Positions 1 to 8,796 of a stretch of 17,039 nt of DNA are shown here, in pieces (within the stretch, counting starts at the first letter, position 1; the number at the start of each line of letters is the position of its first letter). The position numbers and the translations under genes were made by a program. The notes beneath the pieces were generated by a model. The model had not been told where the DNA came from and did no database searches. It worked only from the letters and a program-made list of their open reading frames with translations. Source of the stretch: Coemansia sp. RSA 1804 (Eukaryota > Kickxellomycota > Kickxellomycetes > Kickxellales > Kickxellaceae); contig JANBTH010000455.1 in assembly GCA_027578815.1 (NCBI GenBank), positions 1-17,039 of the forward strand, read 5' to 3'.

Positions 1-1989
1 TGGTACCGGAGTCATCTGTTTTCGCGTAGGATCGACTTGTTGCGCCGTCGTTGCGCCGTGGAGGTCATTGAAAGGGGCTGGATAGAGTATTGCGAAGCCA
101 AGCGTCAGCGAGAGTACAACGCATGCTCTCGGGTAATACAAGCTTTGGTTCGGGGCAGCGTTGCGCGCGTTCGGTTTAAGCGAATGCGGGAGGCCAAGTT
201 GCACGCGGATGCCGTTAGGATCAAGGAGGAGGCTGAAGCGCTGCGCAGGGAGGCGGATGCCGAGCGAATGCGTGCAGAAAAGGCGCGCAAGAATGCCGAA
301 AACGAGCGCGCCAGGGCTTCTGCACAGGCAGCCAGAGCGAAAGCCCAGGCCATGGCACAGAATCTCAAGCAGCTAGAGCAGGAACAGCAACGGCAGCTAC
401 ATTCACAGCAACAGCAGCAGCGGCAGTTACAGAATCCAAGTGATTCAGCAGGTAGACATAATAATGGCACTGGTCACGCCAACGGCATCCGTGAACCGTC
501 TGCCCAGTACACTGCCCAGTCCGACGACAACGACAGCTTGCGTACAGGTATTGTGCCACCTGCACTGCGCACAGACTCTAATGCAGTGAATGAGGCCTTT
601 GCGCGGTTGACAATGAACACGTCACCAACAAGCCCAGCCGGCCCAAACACACCAATTTCATATCCCGATATCCGCCGGATCAGCACGTACTCCAACGAGG
701 CAGCACGCCAGCATGCGGCAGAGGCGCGTGCTAGTCTGCTTGCGGCCGGGGTTGCTGAGCGCAATGCGGAGGCCGAACTGGCACGAAGCAATTCGTCCAA
801 CAACTACAGTGCGTATAGCCCGACAGTCTTTTCGTCATCGCCTAGAAATACATACGGATATCGTGATGGCTTTGGCAATCAACAGCAGCAGCAGCAGCAG
901 CAGCAGAGTCTCTATATGAGACAGCAGCAGCAACAGCCACCTGTTGGATCAGACGGCGGAAGCAGCCATATCAAGAGCGATTCCTTGACCATTGGCGACG
1001 ACATCTATGCGATAATCAACGAGTTTAGCGTAGTTGCGGACGGGCGGTATGGCGAAGTTGATGCCCGGTCGCTGAAGAGACGCGAGCTGGGCAGCACCCC
1101 TTCAATATCGCACAACCACCACGGCATGCCGAGTCCCAGTGGCAGCAGCAGCAGACTTGGAAGGAGCCCTGGACAGTCCACATCGCACATCAACTACCAA
1201 TACCAAACGAGGTCCGGCAACAGATCGGGCACGCAGTCGCCTGGCATTGTGGCCCGTGACGTTGGCGAAGGCGAGGTAGACACAGCGTGGATCCAGGCAG
1301 CGCTCAGGACCTCCGGAGACGGCGCGCATGACGAAGCTGCGTTTGCTTCTCAGCTGGGACAAAGAGCCAACGGCAACGGCCCCATCGACAGCACCATTCC
1401 TGCGCGCTACAAGCCGTACGCGGCCAACGGCAGCGGCGGCGCGGGTCACAACCAGCTGAGCAAGCGCCAGTCGGTGCTGCAGCGGCCGCCAGGCACCTCC
1501 CGCAATGGCTCGCCAGCACCGTACTACATCACCAATGTTGGGGCGTCGCCAGCACGTGCAAAGGGAGGCAGCAGAAACGACGGCAACGACAACGACGAGT
1601 ATGTGCGCGTGGCAGGCATGGCCTCGGTCGTCTATAAGCGCGAGTCGCACACAAACATGTCGGTCAACTCGACAAAAACAAGTCTGACGGATGTTGGCGG
1701 ACGACATACAGCAGCCAGAGCTCGCGCCTGGGCGGCCCGCCAGAAGGACCGGATGCTGCATGCGTTCTCCGGCGACAGAATGCAGCGCAGATCGCAGACG
1801 CCATCGTCTTACAGACCGCCCGGCGCCAGCAAGCTGTCGTCTGAAATGCCCAAGTTTGTAGCCAGCCACGAGTCTTTGGAGCCGCCCACACACTTCAAGT
1901 TCCACCACCAGACCCAGTCTGCCACAAACGTTGCGGTACCCATGCAGCAGCCATTTGAGCGCCCGCTCTCTTCCGGCAGCACCCATTGA
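1..1989 (+). CDS. IQ-motif protein, C-terminal part (myosin-like neck and low-complexity tail), 5' truncated
   Basis: The frame is open from base 1 and stops at TGA 1987-1989, giving 662 visible residues; the true start lies upstream of the window. Residues 46-59 (bases 136-177) are a clean IQ motif, I-Q-x3-R-G-x3-R-x2-F, and a degenerate IQ-like element (VIERGWIEYCEAKR) begins 23 residues earlier. This is the tandem spacing seen in myosin necks, where calmodulin-type light chains bind. Residues about 60-140 are Ala/Glu/Arg/Lys/Gln-rich and look like a coiled coil. The remaining ~500 residues are Ser/Gly/Asn/Gln-rich low complexity with short polyglutamine runs (for example residues 294-302) and no dilute, TH1 or SH3 domain that I can see. 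The best guess is the tail of an unconventional myosin; another IQ protein (IQ-containing GEF, kinesin or scaffold) is possible because the motor domain is outside the window. The coding frame is certain, the family less so. Confidence 0.75.
   Translation, partial: WYRSHLFSRRIDLLRRRCAVEVIERGWIEYCEAKRQREYNACSRVIQALVRGSVARVRFKRMREAKLHADAVRIKEEAEALRREADAERMRAEKARKNAENERARASAQAARAKAQAMAQNLKQLEQEQQRQLHSQQQQQRQLQNPSDSAGRHNNGTGHANGIREPSAQYTAQSDDNDSLRTGIVPPALRTDSNAVNEAFARLTMNTSPTSPAGPNTPISYPDIRRISTYSNEAARQHAAEARASLLAAGVAERNAEAELARSNSSNNYSAYSPTVFSSSPRNTYGYRDGFGNQQQQQQQQQSLYMRQQQQQPPVGSDGGSSHIKSDSLTIGDDIYAIINEFSVVADGRYGEVDARSLKRRELGSTPSISHNHHGMPSPSGSSSRLGRSPGQSTSHINYQYQTRSGNRSGTQSPGIVARDVGEGEVDTAWIQAALRTSGDGAHDEAAFASQLGQRANGNGPIDSTIPARYKPYAANGSGGAGHNQLSKRQSVLQRPPGTSRNGSPAPYYITNVGASPARAKGGSRNDGNDNDEYVRVAGMASVVYKRESHTNMSVNSTKTSLTDVGGRHTAARARAWAARQKDRMLHAFSGDRMQRRSQTPSSYRPPGASKLSSEMPKFVASHESLEPPTHFKFHHQTQSATNVAVPMQQPFERPLSSGSTH
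880..936 (+). repeat. CAG/CAA trinucleotide repeats coding for polyglutamine
   Basis: One CAA followed by eight uninterrupted CAG codons (880-906) encodes nine Gln in the tail of the IQ-motif protein. After a short SLYMR-type spacer a second run at 922-936 encodes five Gln. A third Gln-rich stretch lies near 380-430 just after the predicted coiled coil. These are likely length-polymorphic. Confidence 0.9.
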
Positions 1990-2400
1990 TTCCCCTCTTT
2001 TCTATTAAATATTTCTGTCTTTTCTTTCCTTTCCTCTTCTCTTCTTCTTCACTAGCTAGCCTCTGGCTGTTGTTTCTATAATAATTCCACTAGCATTCTA
2101 TCCTTGAACTGTTGCTGCTTTTCTCTAGATCAATGCTTTAGAGTTTGATAGCAGAATCTAGAAGCTGACATCACCTGGTCGTCCCCCTAAAGCAATGAAC
2201 ACGCTATTTTTGCACCACACTTGCAAACACGCTAAAATGCAGACGAGCCAAAAAAAAAATTAAACACTTAGCAACGGCTATAGCCACTGTATATTCGTAG
2301 CATCTCTTGTTATCTATCCTTTTTCTATCAAAGTCCAGGATCTGTTGTTTTTTTTTTTTGCATTACGCGGCGACTGGTGAAATTAGTACTATCAAGAGCG
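1990..2400. other. Intergenic region: 3' UTR of the IQ-motif gene and promoter of the PCI gene
   Basis: Just after the stop codon is a pyrimidine-rich C/T tract (about 2010-2051), then AT-rich sequence. Two homopolymer tracts, ten A (2250-2259) and twelve T (2348-2359), lie upstream of the next ATG. Such poly(dA:dT) tracts are typical of nucleosome-poor fungal promoters. I see no RNA gene or additional ORF here. Confidence 0.6.
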
Positions 2401-3636
2401 ATGGACGCAGGCTACAACGCTGTCGCCAGCGCATTTGTAAACTCGGTGCAGGAGGGCGTGATGTTTGAGAATGGCGAAGCGCTGGCCAAGCTCTTTGTGT
2501 TTGGCGAAAAGACCATCTCGATCCTCAGCAGCAAACTCCGCGGCGTCTACGACTTTGACCAATACACAGTCATAATGGACAACGCCGTGTTTGCGCAGTT
2601 CACAGCCGCGTATCTGGCGTATGTGCGCGACAAGCCATCGGCGGATAGAGAAAGCGGACACAGACTCCTGTGCACGGTGGTTGAGCTTTTCACGGCGGCG
2701 ATGGCGGGCACAAGAGGATCGTGGCTGGTTCCTGCTGTGCGCCCAGTCACCGTTGCCTTGTGCATGTCCGCCCAGGCCACATACAGGGAAATGCGCGACC
2801 CGGCGGTGTACGCGCAGTCGGCCTCCCTGTTGCTGCGCCTGCTGATCGACCTGCTCAGCGAGACCAGCGATCCGCTGGTCTCGTCCAAGCGGCTGGGCTC
2901 GCTTGTTGTTGCCGCGCTTCTTCTCCAGATCTCGCTGCGCACAACCGCTGCACCCGGCGCGTATGCCAGCAAAGCGCTCGAGGTCAAAGCCTTTTGGAAG
3001 TCGTCTGTCTTTTCCCAGCGCGATCGGGTCAGCTACAGCTACTGGCTGGGACGCTACTACCTGGTTTGCTACTACGTGGATCTTGCGCGTGCGTACCTGG
3101 AGTATGCGTTCAACGGGTGTCGAAAGAGTCACTTTCACAACAAGCGGGCTATTCTGCGCCATTTGATTGCTGCAAACATGATCCGCGGACGGCTGCCCAC
3201 ACGGAGGCTGCTGGAGAAGTACCAGATGGAGCCGGTCTACCTGTACTTGTCATATCATTTCAGCAAAGGAAACCTTGCTGGGTTCCAGCATGCGCTGATG
3301 GCCAACATGGACTTTTTCAGGTCGCAGGGGAACTATCTGCTGCTTTTGGAACGCACTGAGATTCTGGTTTATAGAAACGCCTTGGTTCGTCTCTGTCGAC
3401 TAAACAAAGGAACCGAGCGTAGCAGTGCCGTGCCGTATAGCGACATACTAGTTACGTTGCGATTGTCGTCGGGTAATGCTGAGCTGGATGTCTTTGAGAT
3501 GGAGAGCATCCTGACCTCGTTAATATCCCAGAAACTCGTGCTTGGATATCTTTTTCACCACCAAAAGGTTCTCAACTTGTCGCGGAAACAGCCGTTCCCG
3601 CCGATCTACGCCGAAGAGACACTGGCGAGGGCCTAG
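2401..3636 (+). CDS. PCI-domain protein, Thp1/Csn12/PCID2 family
   Basis: 411 residues from the ATG at 2401. The frame extends eight codons upstream to a GTG, but no earlier ATG exists. Human PCID2 is about 400 residues. The C-terminal half (about 205-400) is a helical PCI module. Family landmarks visible are a YWLGRYYL-type segment, then YLEYAF with the basic HNKRAILRHLI helix, a GRLPTRRLLEKY element, the SKGNL/ALMANMDFF helix pair, and a closing QPFPP motif as in PCID2. In the family, Thp1/PCID2 pairs with Sac3 and Sus1 in TREX-2 at the nuclear pore for mRNA export, and Csn12 is a related splicing/signalosome-associated paralogue. I cannot decide between Thp1 and Csn12 orthology by eye. It is convergent with the CRAL-TRIO gene, whose stop codon begins 85 bases beyond its own. 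No intron is evident. Confidence 0.92.
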   Translation: MDAGYNAVASAFVNSVQEGVMFENGEALAKLFVFGEKTISILSSKLRGVYDFDQYTVIMDNAVFAQFTAAYLAYVRDKPSADRESGHRLLCTVVELFTAAMAGTRGSWLVPAVRPVTVALCMSAQATYREMRDPAVYAQSASLLLRLLIDLLSETSDPLVSSKRLGSLVVAALLLQISLRTTAAPGAYASKALEVKAFWKSSVFSQRDRVSYSYWLGRYYLVCYYVDLARAYLEYAFNGCRKSHFHNKRAILRHLIAANMIRGRLPTRRLLEKYQMEPVYLYLSYHFSKGNLAGFQHALMANMDFFRSQGNYLLLLERTEILVYRNALVRLCRLNKGTERSSAVPYSDILVTLRLSSGNAELDVFEMESILTSLISQKLVLGYLFHHQKVLNLSRKQPFPPIYAEETLARA

Positions 3637-3721
3637 TTACTACTACAGCTAATTCTTTGTTATTCTCATTTAATTATATTATGTTGAAAGAAGAAAAGGT
3701 AAACTGATAGACGATAGCTGT

Positions 3722-5014
3722 TTATTTGTTAAGACGCTCAAAATGGGAGCGAGCACGGATATGCTTGTCGAGCAGCTTTGCAGTAGCGTCAAAGTTGCTT
3801 GCCGCGTCCTTTCGGGGCCCAGAGGCATAGTCTCCGTCGGCAGGCGCACTGTCGGATACCCAGCTCCTGGTTTCCTTGACAAAAGCATCAACTGCCTGCA
3901 AAAACCCGTCCTCTGCACTCTGGCGACCAGCAGCGTCGAACATTGCAGCGTTCTCTTCCCTTGTGGGCGGCTGGTACTTGTACTCAAACGGCAGATCGCC
4001 GCCAGCTTCCTTGATTATCTGGCTGCGGTTGATATACGTTTGCAAGGCGGTTACATCCTTGACAATCTGGGACCGTTTCGCGCTGACAGGGTCGAGGAAT
4101 CCCTTGATGACTCTCCAAATGCCAGAAAACAGCCACGAGTCAACGTAAAGGAGACTGGCGCAGAACATTTGCGGGTAAGTCTCTTTGATAATTGCCAGCA
4201 GGTTCTTGATAAAGGCCATATCAACGTTCTCCATCTTGAAACCTGTAAAGTCATACAGAAGCATGGCCCACTCGCCATGTTCACGAGCAAGCCAAGCAAT
4301 GTTTTCCAGACAGAACGCAGCAAATCTCTCGACGTCACCGTCGCTGCGCTCGCTGGGCTTGTTCAGTCGGATGCGCACAACAACTACCGGGTACCCGAAC
4401 TTGTCGAACCCCTTGGTCAACGTCAGACCCTTCTCCATCATCCTGTTGTTCTGTTCCAGATCGCCATACCACATGAGCTTGTCAATGGCCTGCGTTGCTC
4501 GCCAGTTGACCGAAAAGACCAGCCGCTCAAACGCCTGGGTTTCATCCCACAGCGTTGCGCGTAGGAAGTTCAGCAGGTACGAATCGGGGTTCCCGTGCAG
4601 CATGCACGCCTGCCAGAAGACGTGAGAAAAGTACCGGACATTATGGTCGCTCTGGAACAGCGGTCTAAAGCCCATTGGCACGGTCAGATCGCGGTTGCCT
4701 TCCAGATAAAGCCTGTCGCGCACGGTTTGAGACTTTGGGTTGTCGGTCAACTCCTTGTTCTCCTTGTACCACTTGTCAATAGCGTCAGGTGTATCAGGCG
4801 ATGATTCCGTGGACACAAAGGCCGTCTGCTTTACGAGATTGCAGGAAACCTTGAGCGGCTTGTCGGCCATCTTGTCAATATGTGCCAGGATCTTGGTCCA
4901 CAGGTTCCTTAGTGCATTCTCCTGCTCATGAGTCAGGTTGCCGACGGTGCCATTGGTGGGCTTTTCGCCTTTCTGGTAGATCTCTTGGGCATCAGGAATG
5001 TCGACTGCAGACAT
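3722..5014 (-). CDS. CRAL-TRIO (Sec14-like) lipid-transfer protein
   Basis: 430 residues, ATG at 5014 and TAA at 3722. The N-terminus has the NLTHEQENALRNLW helix typical of fungal Csr1/Pdr16-like Sec14 proteins. The CRAL-TRIO N-terminal helices lie at about 140-195 (YLLNFLRATLWDETQAF). The lipid-binding core is about 200-345, with the family strand/helix KGFDKFGYPVVVVR, the LLYDFTGF segment, and the diagnostic YPQMFCASLLYVDSWLFSGIW stretch (residues 280-300) before IKGFLDP. There is no GOLD domain or membrane segment; the C-terminal 80 residues are charged and probably flexible. Family members exchange phosphatidylinositol and another lipid (phosphatidylcholine or a sterol) between membranes and feed phosphoinositide synthesis. 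The exact ligand cannot be read from sequence. It is a single exon and lies convergent to the PCI gene. Confidence 0.92.
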   Translation of the reverse strand: MSAVDIPDAQEIYQKGEKPTNGTVGNLTHEQENALRNLWTKILAHIDKMADKPLKVSCNLVKQTAFVSTESSPDTPDAIDKWYKENKELTDNPKSQTVRDRLYLEGNRDLTVPMGFRPLFQSDHNVRYFSHVFWQACMLHGNPDSYLLNFLRATLWDETQAFERLVFSVNWRATQAIDKLMWYGDLEQNNRMMEKGLTLTKGFDKFGYPVVVVRIRLNKPSERSDGDVERFAAFCLENIAWLAREHGEWAMLLYDFTGFKMENVDMAFIKNLLAIIKETYPQMFCASLLYVDSWLFSGIWRVIKGFLDPVSAKRSQIVKDVTALQTYINRSQIIKEAGGDLPFEYKYQPPTREENAAMFDAAGRQSAEDGFLQAVDAFVKETRSWVSDSAPADGDYASGPRKDAASNFDATAKLLDKHIRARSHFERLNK

Positions 5015-5741
5015 TGTGTAATTCTTGTCTGTTTGCTATGGTAACAAAATATCGGTATAAAGATAACTAGAGATAGAGCTGGATTAGAGTATAATAATCG
5101 AAGGATGCTATTATCTATTATTATCCACATGTCAAAAAAGCAACTGTAATATTATTATATCTGTGCAGTGCCCTACCTGTTGGTTTTGCTGATTTTAACA
5201 AGTATAATAATTACCCACCCGAAATCGTGAGTACAAGTCTGAAAAGAAATAATAATAAGGAAGCAAAGGAAACAGAGTGAAAAAGGATTGAGATAATAGC
5301 CATCCTTAGTTCAATATAACCTACTTTTTTATTTCTGTGTACGACAACCAATTTTTCCCATTGCTACTAGGTCTGTGAAGGAACTGGCAAAAGCAGTAAC
5401 ATGTGATAAAGCAATGTAAGAGTATATGAGTGAGCAGACAAGCAAACACCCTAGCAAGAGCTGGATTGTCTGAGGAAAAGAGGGATTTTATAACCTTTTC
5501 ATTCATATAGCAATTTTCCTATTTTGGTCATATTATTTTTATAAGGCGGAAATATATGCGGGAATCGCCGAGAAGCCGCAGATACAATTTCGCACTGACC
5601 ATTTTGTTCCGGATGATCTTCCTGGTGCTTCACAATACATACTCTCATTCGTCTGAATGCTCACATCCTTCATAAGCAGAGCTACAATTTCAACAATTTA
5701 CACTTTACACCGCGTTTTCTGTAGCTGCGATCTATATGAAT
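5015..5741. other. AT-rich intergenic region upstream of the CRAL-TRIO gene
   Basis: The first few hundred bases should hold the minus-strand promoter of the CRAL-TRIO gene. The rest (to the start of repeat unit A) is AT-rich with only short open frames. A 61-codon minus-strand frame at 5321-5506 has no recognisable domain. I see no tRNA or other structured RNA gene. Confidence 0.5.
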
Positions 5742-6084
5742 ACATAATTCTTTAATCGTTAATTTTCAATATTTTCCGCTTTTGACTTGTAAACAACAAA
5801 AAAGGCACTACTGTACACAAAGATCTTTTTGGACAGGTAAATTACGTCATTTCTGTTCGTGCGGAGTTTCATTTTACGGGGCTTTGTAATATTCTGGATG
5901 ACTGGAGAAGATCGGTGTTTCATTTATACGAAGTAAAAGCTACAAAGATTGGGGAAGTGCGGCATGTGAACATTTCTACTACCATGAGGTGTAGTCTCCT
6001 AATTGTAGCTTACTCCGACACTATATGGTAAATGCAAATAGAAAGCAAAAAGAGAAAACTAGCTAGCCTTTTTGCTGATTGAAA

Positions 6085-6262
6085 AAAGAATCACGCAACA
6101 TACCACATGTACCATTTGTTTTTCGTCAGGAGCAAAGTAAATGGGTTTTACATCGCTTTGTAAAAAAACAAAATGCTGCATAAAGTCAAGCATGTGCCAG
6201 CTAACGATTTTGTTGAAAAGCAACAGAATGTATCCCTTCAGTATTTCCAAGTATTAGAATAA
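6085..6262 (+). pseudogene. Possible coding relic in repeat copy A (homologous to the frame at 8347-8577)
   Basis: In one frame this encodes ...RQEQSKWVLHRFVK, then after a one-base frame change at about 6179 HKVKHVPANDFVEK. Copy B encodes the same peptides uninterrupted (QKQSKWILHGFVK and HKFKHMPTNNYVE). The W-x-L-x2-F-V followed by a His pair recalls the FAR1/MULE-type DNA-binding zinc finger, but the Cys ligands are not visible in this copy. I read it as a dead coding segment. The amino-acid agreement could also follow simply from DNA homology of the two repeat units. Confidence 0.25.
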
Positions 6263-6492
6263 AGTGGTGCTGACTTTCTTGGTTGTTTTTATTATAGGGG
6301 TTTTCTGTTTAATATAATAGTATCATACAAGGGAGTGCAAAGTAAGTGACACGCATACATGTGCAAAGCAAAGTCATTGTATAGACAGGATAATACTGCG
6401 TATATCTCTACTACACTATTGTTACAAAAGAGAAAGGGTTTCAAGAGGTCAACCATCTTATTACATCAAATGGATGTGTTCAATTGAAGCAA

Positions 6493-6500
6493 TATAAAAA
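6493..6500 (+). promoter_or_regulatory. TATA box of small gene A
   Basis: TATAAAAA in the context GCAATATAAAA, 126 bases before the ATG at 6626. The same element and flank, including GGATGTGTT-AAT about 15 bases before it and CAACACCATCT about 20 bases after it, occur before small gene B. Conservation of this context in an otherwise diverged repeat supports a real core promoter. Confidence 0.65.
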
Positions 6501-6625
6501 CAGACCAATTCTCCCTCAACACCATCTCAAACACTATCATTATCACTAGCAACAGCAACAATATATTATTCTAACCAAGCCAATAAAATAGCATATATTT
6601 TAACCAAATACCATTATAAGCAAAC

Positions 6626-6847
6626 ATGTCTTCAGAATCAACAGGAAGCTCGTCCAGTAACAGTAATAAAAAAGACAAAACCCTCTATTGCCGCGTATGT
6701 GCAAAATACAATAATGGTAAACTCATAAAAATGACTTCAAATCATTCTGAGCATGACAAAAATGGAAAACCAATTGGAGACAAGTCTACTACTAAAGATG
6801 AAAAATCAAAAACAGAGAAAAATGGCAAGAAAGTTAAAGTCGACTAA
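6626..6847 (+). CDS. Small putative zinc-binding protein A (73 aa), unrecognised family
   Basis: ATG 6626 in a CAAACATG context, stop TAA 6845-6847. The layout is a Ser/Asn-rich N-terminus (residues 2-14); a core YCRVCA...H-S-E-H with Cys22, Cys25, His40 and His43 (C-x2-C-x14-H-x2-H); then DKNGKPIG; and a Lys-rich tail (52-73) ending KKVKVD, where EKNGK echoes DKNGK. The Cys/His spacing could bind one zinc ion, and the basic tail could bind nucleic acid or act as a nuclear signal; both are inferences. There is no signal peptide or membrane segment. Codon use is AT-rich (AAA, AAT, TCA), unlike the GC-richer housekeeping genes around it. Support for a real gene: a TATA box, an A-rich leader, a paralogue at 8916 with the same signature, and conservation of the motif residues despite divergence around them. 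I do not recognise a named family. Confidence 0.7.
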   Translation: MSSESTGSSSSNSNKKDKTLYCRVCAKYNNGKLIKMTSNHSEHDKNGKPIGDKSTTKDEKSKTEKNGKKVKVD

Positions 6848-6942
6848 AGAGTTAACAAGCACAACACCAGATTGGTGATATTAGATGAAAAGCATATCAT
6901 CAGGAATGGCATGGACAACATTGCTTATACAGTTGAGTTTAT

Positions 6943-7957
6943 CTTGTTTAATACGCTTGGACAAACCTAAATGTTATAAATTCAGAGATATACCCTGCAA
7001 TAGAGAAAATTAATAGAGTTCAATATTTTAGTTTTATGTAATACATCACCTAGAAAAATTGACAGTTGTCGATGCTGCAAACATCTTAATCTTACTAGCT
7101 TTTATTACTATTTTTATTACACTGAAAATAAAAATGATTATTCTCCAGTTTACTCTGACATCTACTTTGATAATGTGATTGTTTTCTTCAATTGCCATTA
7201 AACTATTCTGCTTGATTTTATGCTTTTGCGTATTGTGGCACAAAGCTGCTACTAATTTTCCGCAGAGTGTCAAAGAGAATGTCATCCAAAAGACACAAAC
7301 CAAAAAAATAGTATCTTGAATTAGCAATAAAAAAATTATTCCTGGAAAAGAATTCAGAGGCAACTGGGTATTAAGAAAGGAATAATATTACTATGCTTGC
7401 CTACTACAACATGGTTCAGGTGTGGAAGGCACTCAAAGTGCTAATAAATTGTGCACTCTAGATAGATGCAAGTGTGCAACATATAATAAATAATATTAAT
7501 GAATGTAACAGAGGTTCCATAGCACAGTGTCTGTACAGCAAGGCAGATTAAATATAACATTTATATTTCTTTACTACTGCTTTTTACATGTCTAAAGCTA
7601 TAGAATACCTTTTATTGAAGCCTGTAAAACGTTAGAATTTTAATTTTTATCTAATACTAGAAGCAAGACTTTAAGCAAGGGTGGACTGCATTGTAATTTA
7701 TAAGTGATTTGTAATAAAAGTTTTGTTTGAATCTGTGAGAAACTATTGAAAACAGCCTAAGAAAAGATATTGCTTTATCTTCATGGTCCAGTGACTCAGA
7801 TTTAATTAGTAATCGTCTGCCTATTGTATTTATATTGATACAACCAAACATCCCTATTACGACCCATCGCTGCTACATAACAAACTGGACAAACATATTA
7901 ACTAAGACAGATATATCAACTAAGCTGGAATCGGATGACTTGGATTACACGGATTAC
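6943..7957. other. AT-rich spacer between the two repeat units
   Basis: About 1 kb with no convincing gene. The longest frame is 105 codons on the minus strand (7046-7363). It starts at a non-ATG or chance codon and is rich in Ile/Phe/Leu, as expected of AT-rich noncoding DNA, although it could hide a decayed transposase fragment (see findings). I see no tRNA, no array and no clear inverted repeat. Confidence 0.5.
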
Positions 7958-8346
7958 ATTGTATAATTCTTTAATCCCTAATTTTTCAATTTCTTTATTG
8001 TTGACTTCTGTGTAACAAAAAGCATTACTGTACAGAAATATCTTTTTGAAAAGGCCGCAATTACGTCAGTGTTATTCGTGCCAAATTTTATTTTACGATG
8101 CTTTATAATATTTTGGATGGGGCGGAAGAGATCGGTGCTTCCTTTACATGTAATATGTTTCAAAATGTCGGAAAATACAATGCAAATGAACAAACAACTG
8201 CGGTTATTGCTTTCAAAGATTAGGGATGTGAAGCATGTGGATTTCTATTGCTATGAAATGTAATCTTTTTATTGTATCTTGTTTTTATCATTAAATGCTA
8301 AATAAAAAGAAAGACAAAAAGAAAATCAATCTATCTTTTTTTCATA

Positions 8347-8577
8347 TTGGGAAATGAATTATGTAAAAAGCACTACATGTATCATTTGTTTTGCCATCAG
8401 AAGCAGAGCAAATGGATTTTACATGGCTTTGTAAAAAACGAAAGGTCGCATAAATTCAAACATATGCCAACTAACAATTATGTTGAAAACAAGGGGTGCT
8501 CCCCAAATATTTCTAAACATGATAGCAAAAAGCGATGCTGTCTTCTTTGGCCGTTTTTGTTATATATATTTGTTTAA
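8347..8577 (+). pseudogene. Possible coding relic in repeat copy B
   Basis: An open frame of 76 codons beginning at TTG (the first in-frame ATG is at about 8377) and ending at TAA. It reads CKKHYMYHLFCHQKQSKW, then ILHGFVKNERSHKFKHMP and a Cys-rich end. The Cys/His content and W...F-V...H-x3-H order recall the FAR1/WRKY-GCM1 type of zinc finger found in MULE transposases, but this is a weak visual likeness. Copy A carries the same peptides with a frameshift and stops. It may be a fossil of a longer gene or a chance frame in conserved repeat DNA. Confidence 0.25.
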
Positions 8578-8759
8578 TATACAAATAACATACAAAGAAG
8601 TGCAGATAAGTGGCATGTATACATGTGCAAAGTAAAGTCATTGTACAGACAGTACAACACTACTTGTGTCACCACTACACTATTGTTACAAAAGAGAAAA
8701 AAAAGATATCGAAAGGCCAAACATTCTATTACATGGATGGATGTGTTTAATCGAGGCAA

Positions 8760-8767
8760 TATAAAAG
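8760..8767 (+). promoter_or_regulatory. TATA box of small gene B
   Basis: TATAAAAG within GCAATATAAAAGG, 148 bases before the ATG at 8916. It matches the position and flanks of the TATA box of small gene A. Confidence 0.6.
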
Positions 8768-8796
8768 GAGATCGATCTTCCGTCAACACCATCTTA

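Larger units (their letters stand above)
5742..6942 (+). repeat. Direct repeat unit, copy A (carries the 73-aa small gene)
   Basis: This stretch aligns colinearly with 7958-9208. Shared landmarks, in order: ATAATTCTTTAATC at the left edge; ATTACGTCA followed by TTTCATTTTACG/TTTTATTTTACG; AGATCGGTG; GCATGTG; CATTTGTTTT; AAGTCATTGTA with a following AGACAG; CTACACTATTGTTACAAAAG; GCAATATAAAA; CAACACCATCT; the small gene; and CACAACAC with a nearby ATTGCTTATAC at the right edge. The copies are diverged with many small indels, so the duplication is old. The edges are approximate. Confidence 0.85.

Noticed and set aside
1102..1986. 294-codon minus-strand open frame opposite the IQ-motif gene
   Set aside because: Arg/Ala/Val-rich composition without domains; it is the complement of GC-richer Ser/Gln/Arg codons of a well-supported plus-strand gene.
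2377..2400. GTG-initiated eight-codon extension of the PCI gene
   Set aside because: Nuclear eukaryotic genes start at ATG; an ATG follows at 2401 and matches the family's N-terminal length.
2392..3162. 256-codon minus-strand open frame opposite the PCI gene
   Set aside because: The plus-strand frame matches the Thp1/Csn12/PCID2 family over its length; the antisense frame has no recognisable motif.
3743..4564. 273-codon plus-strand open frame opposite the CRAL-TRIO gene
   Set aside because: The minus strand carries a complete CRAL-TRIO protein; this frame is its shadow.
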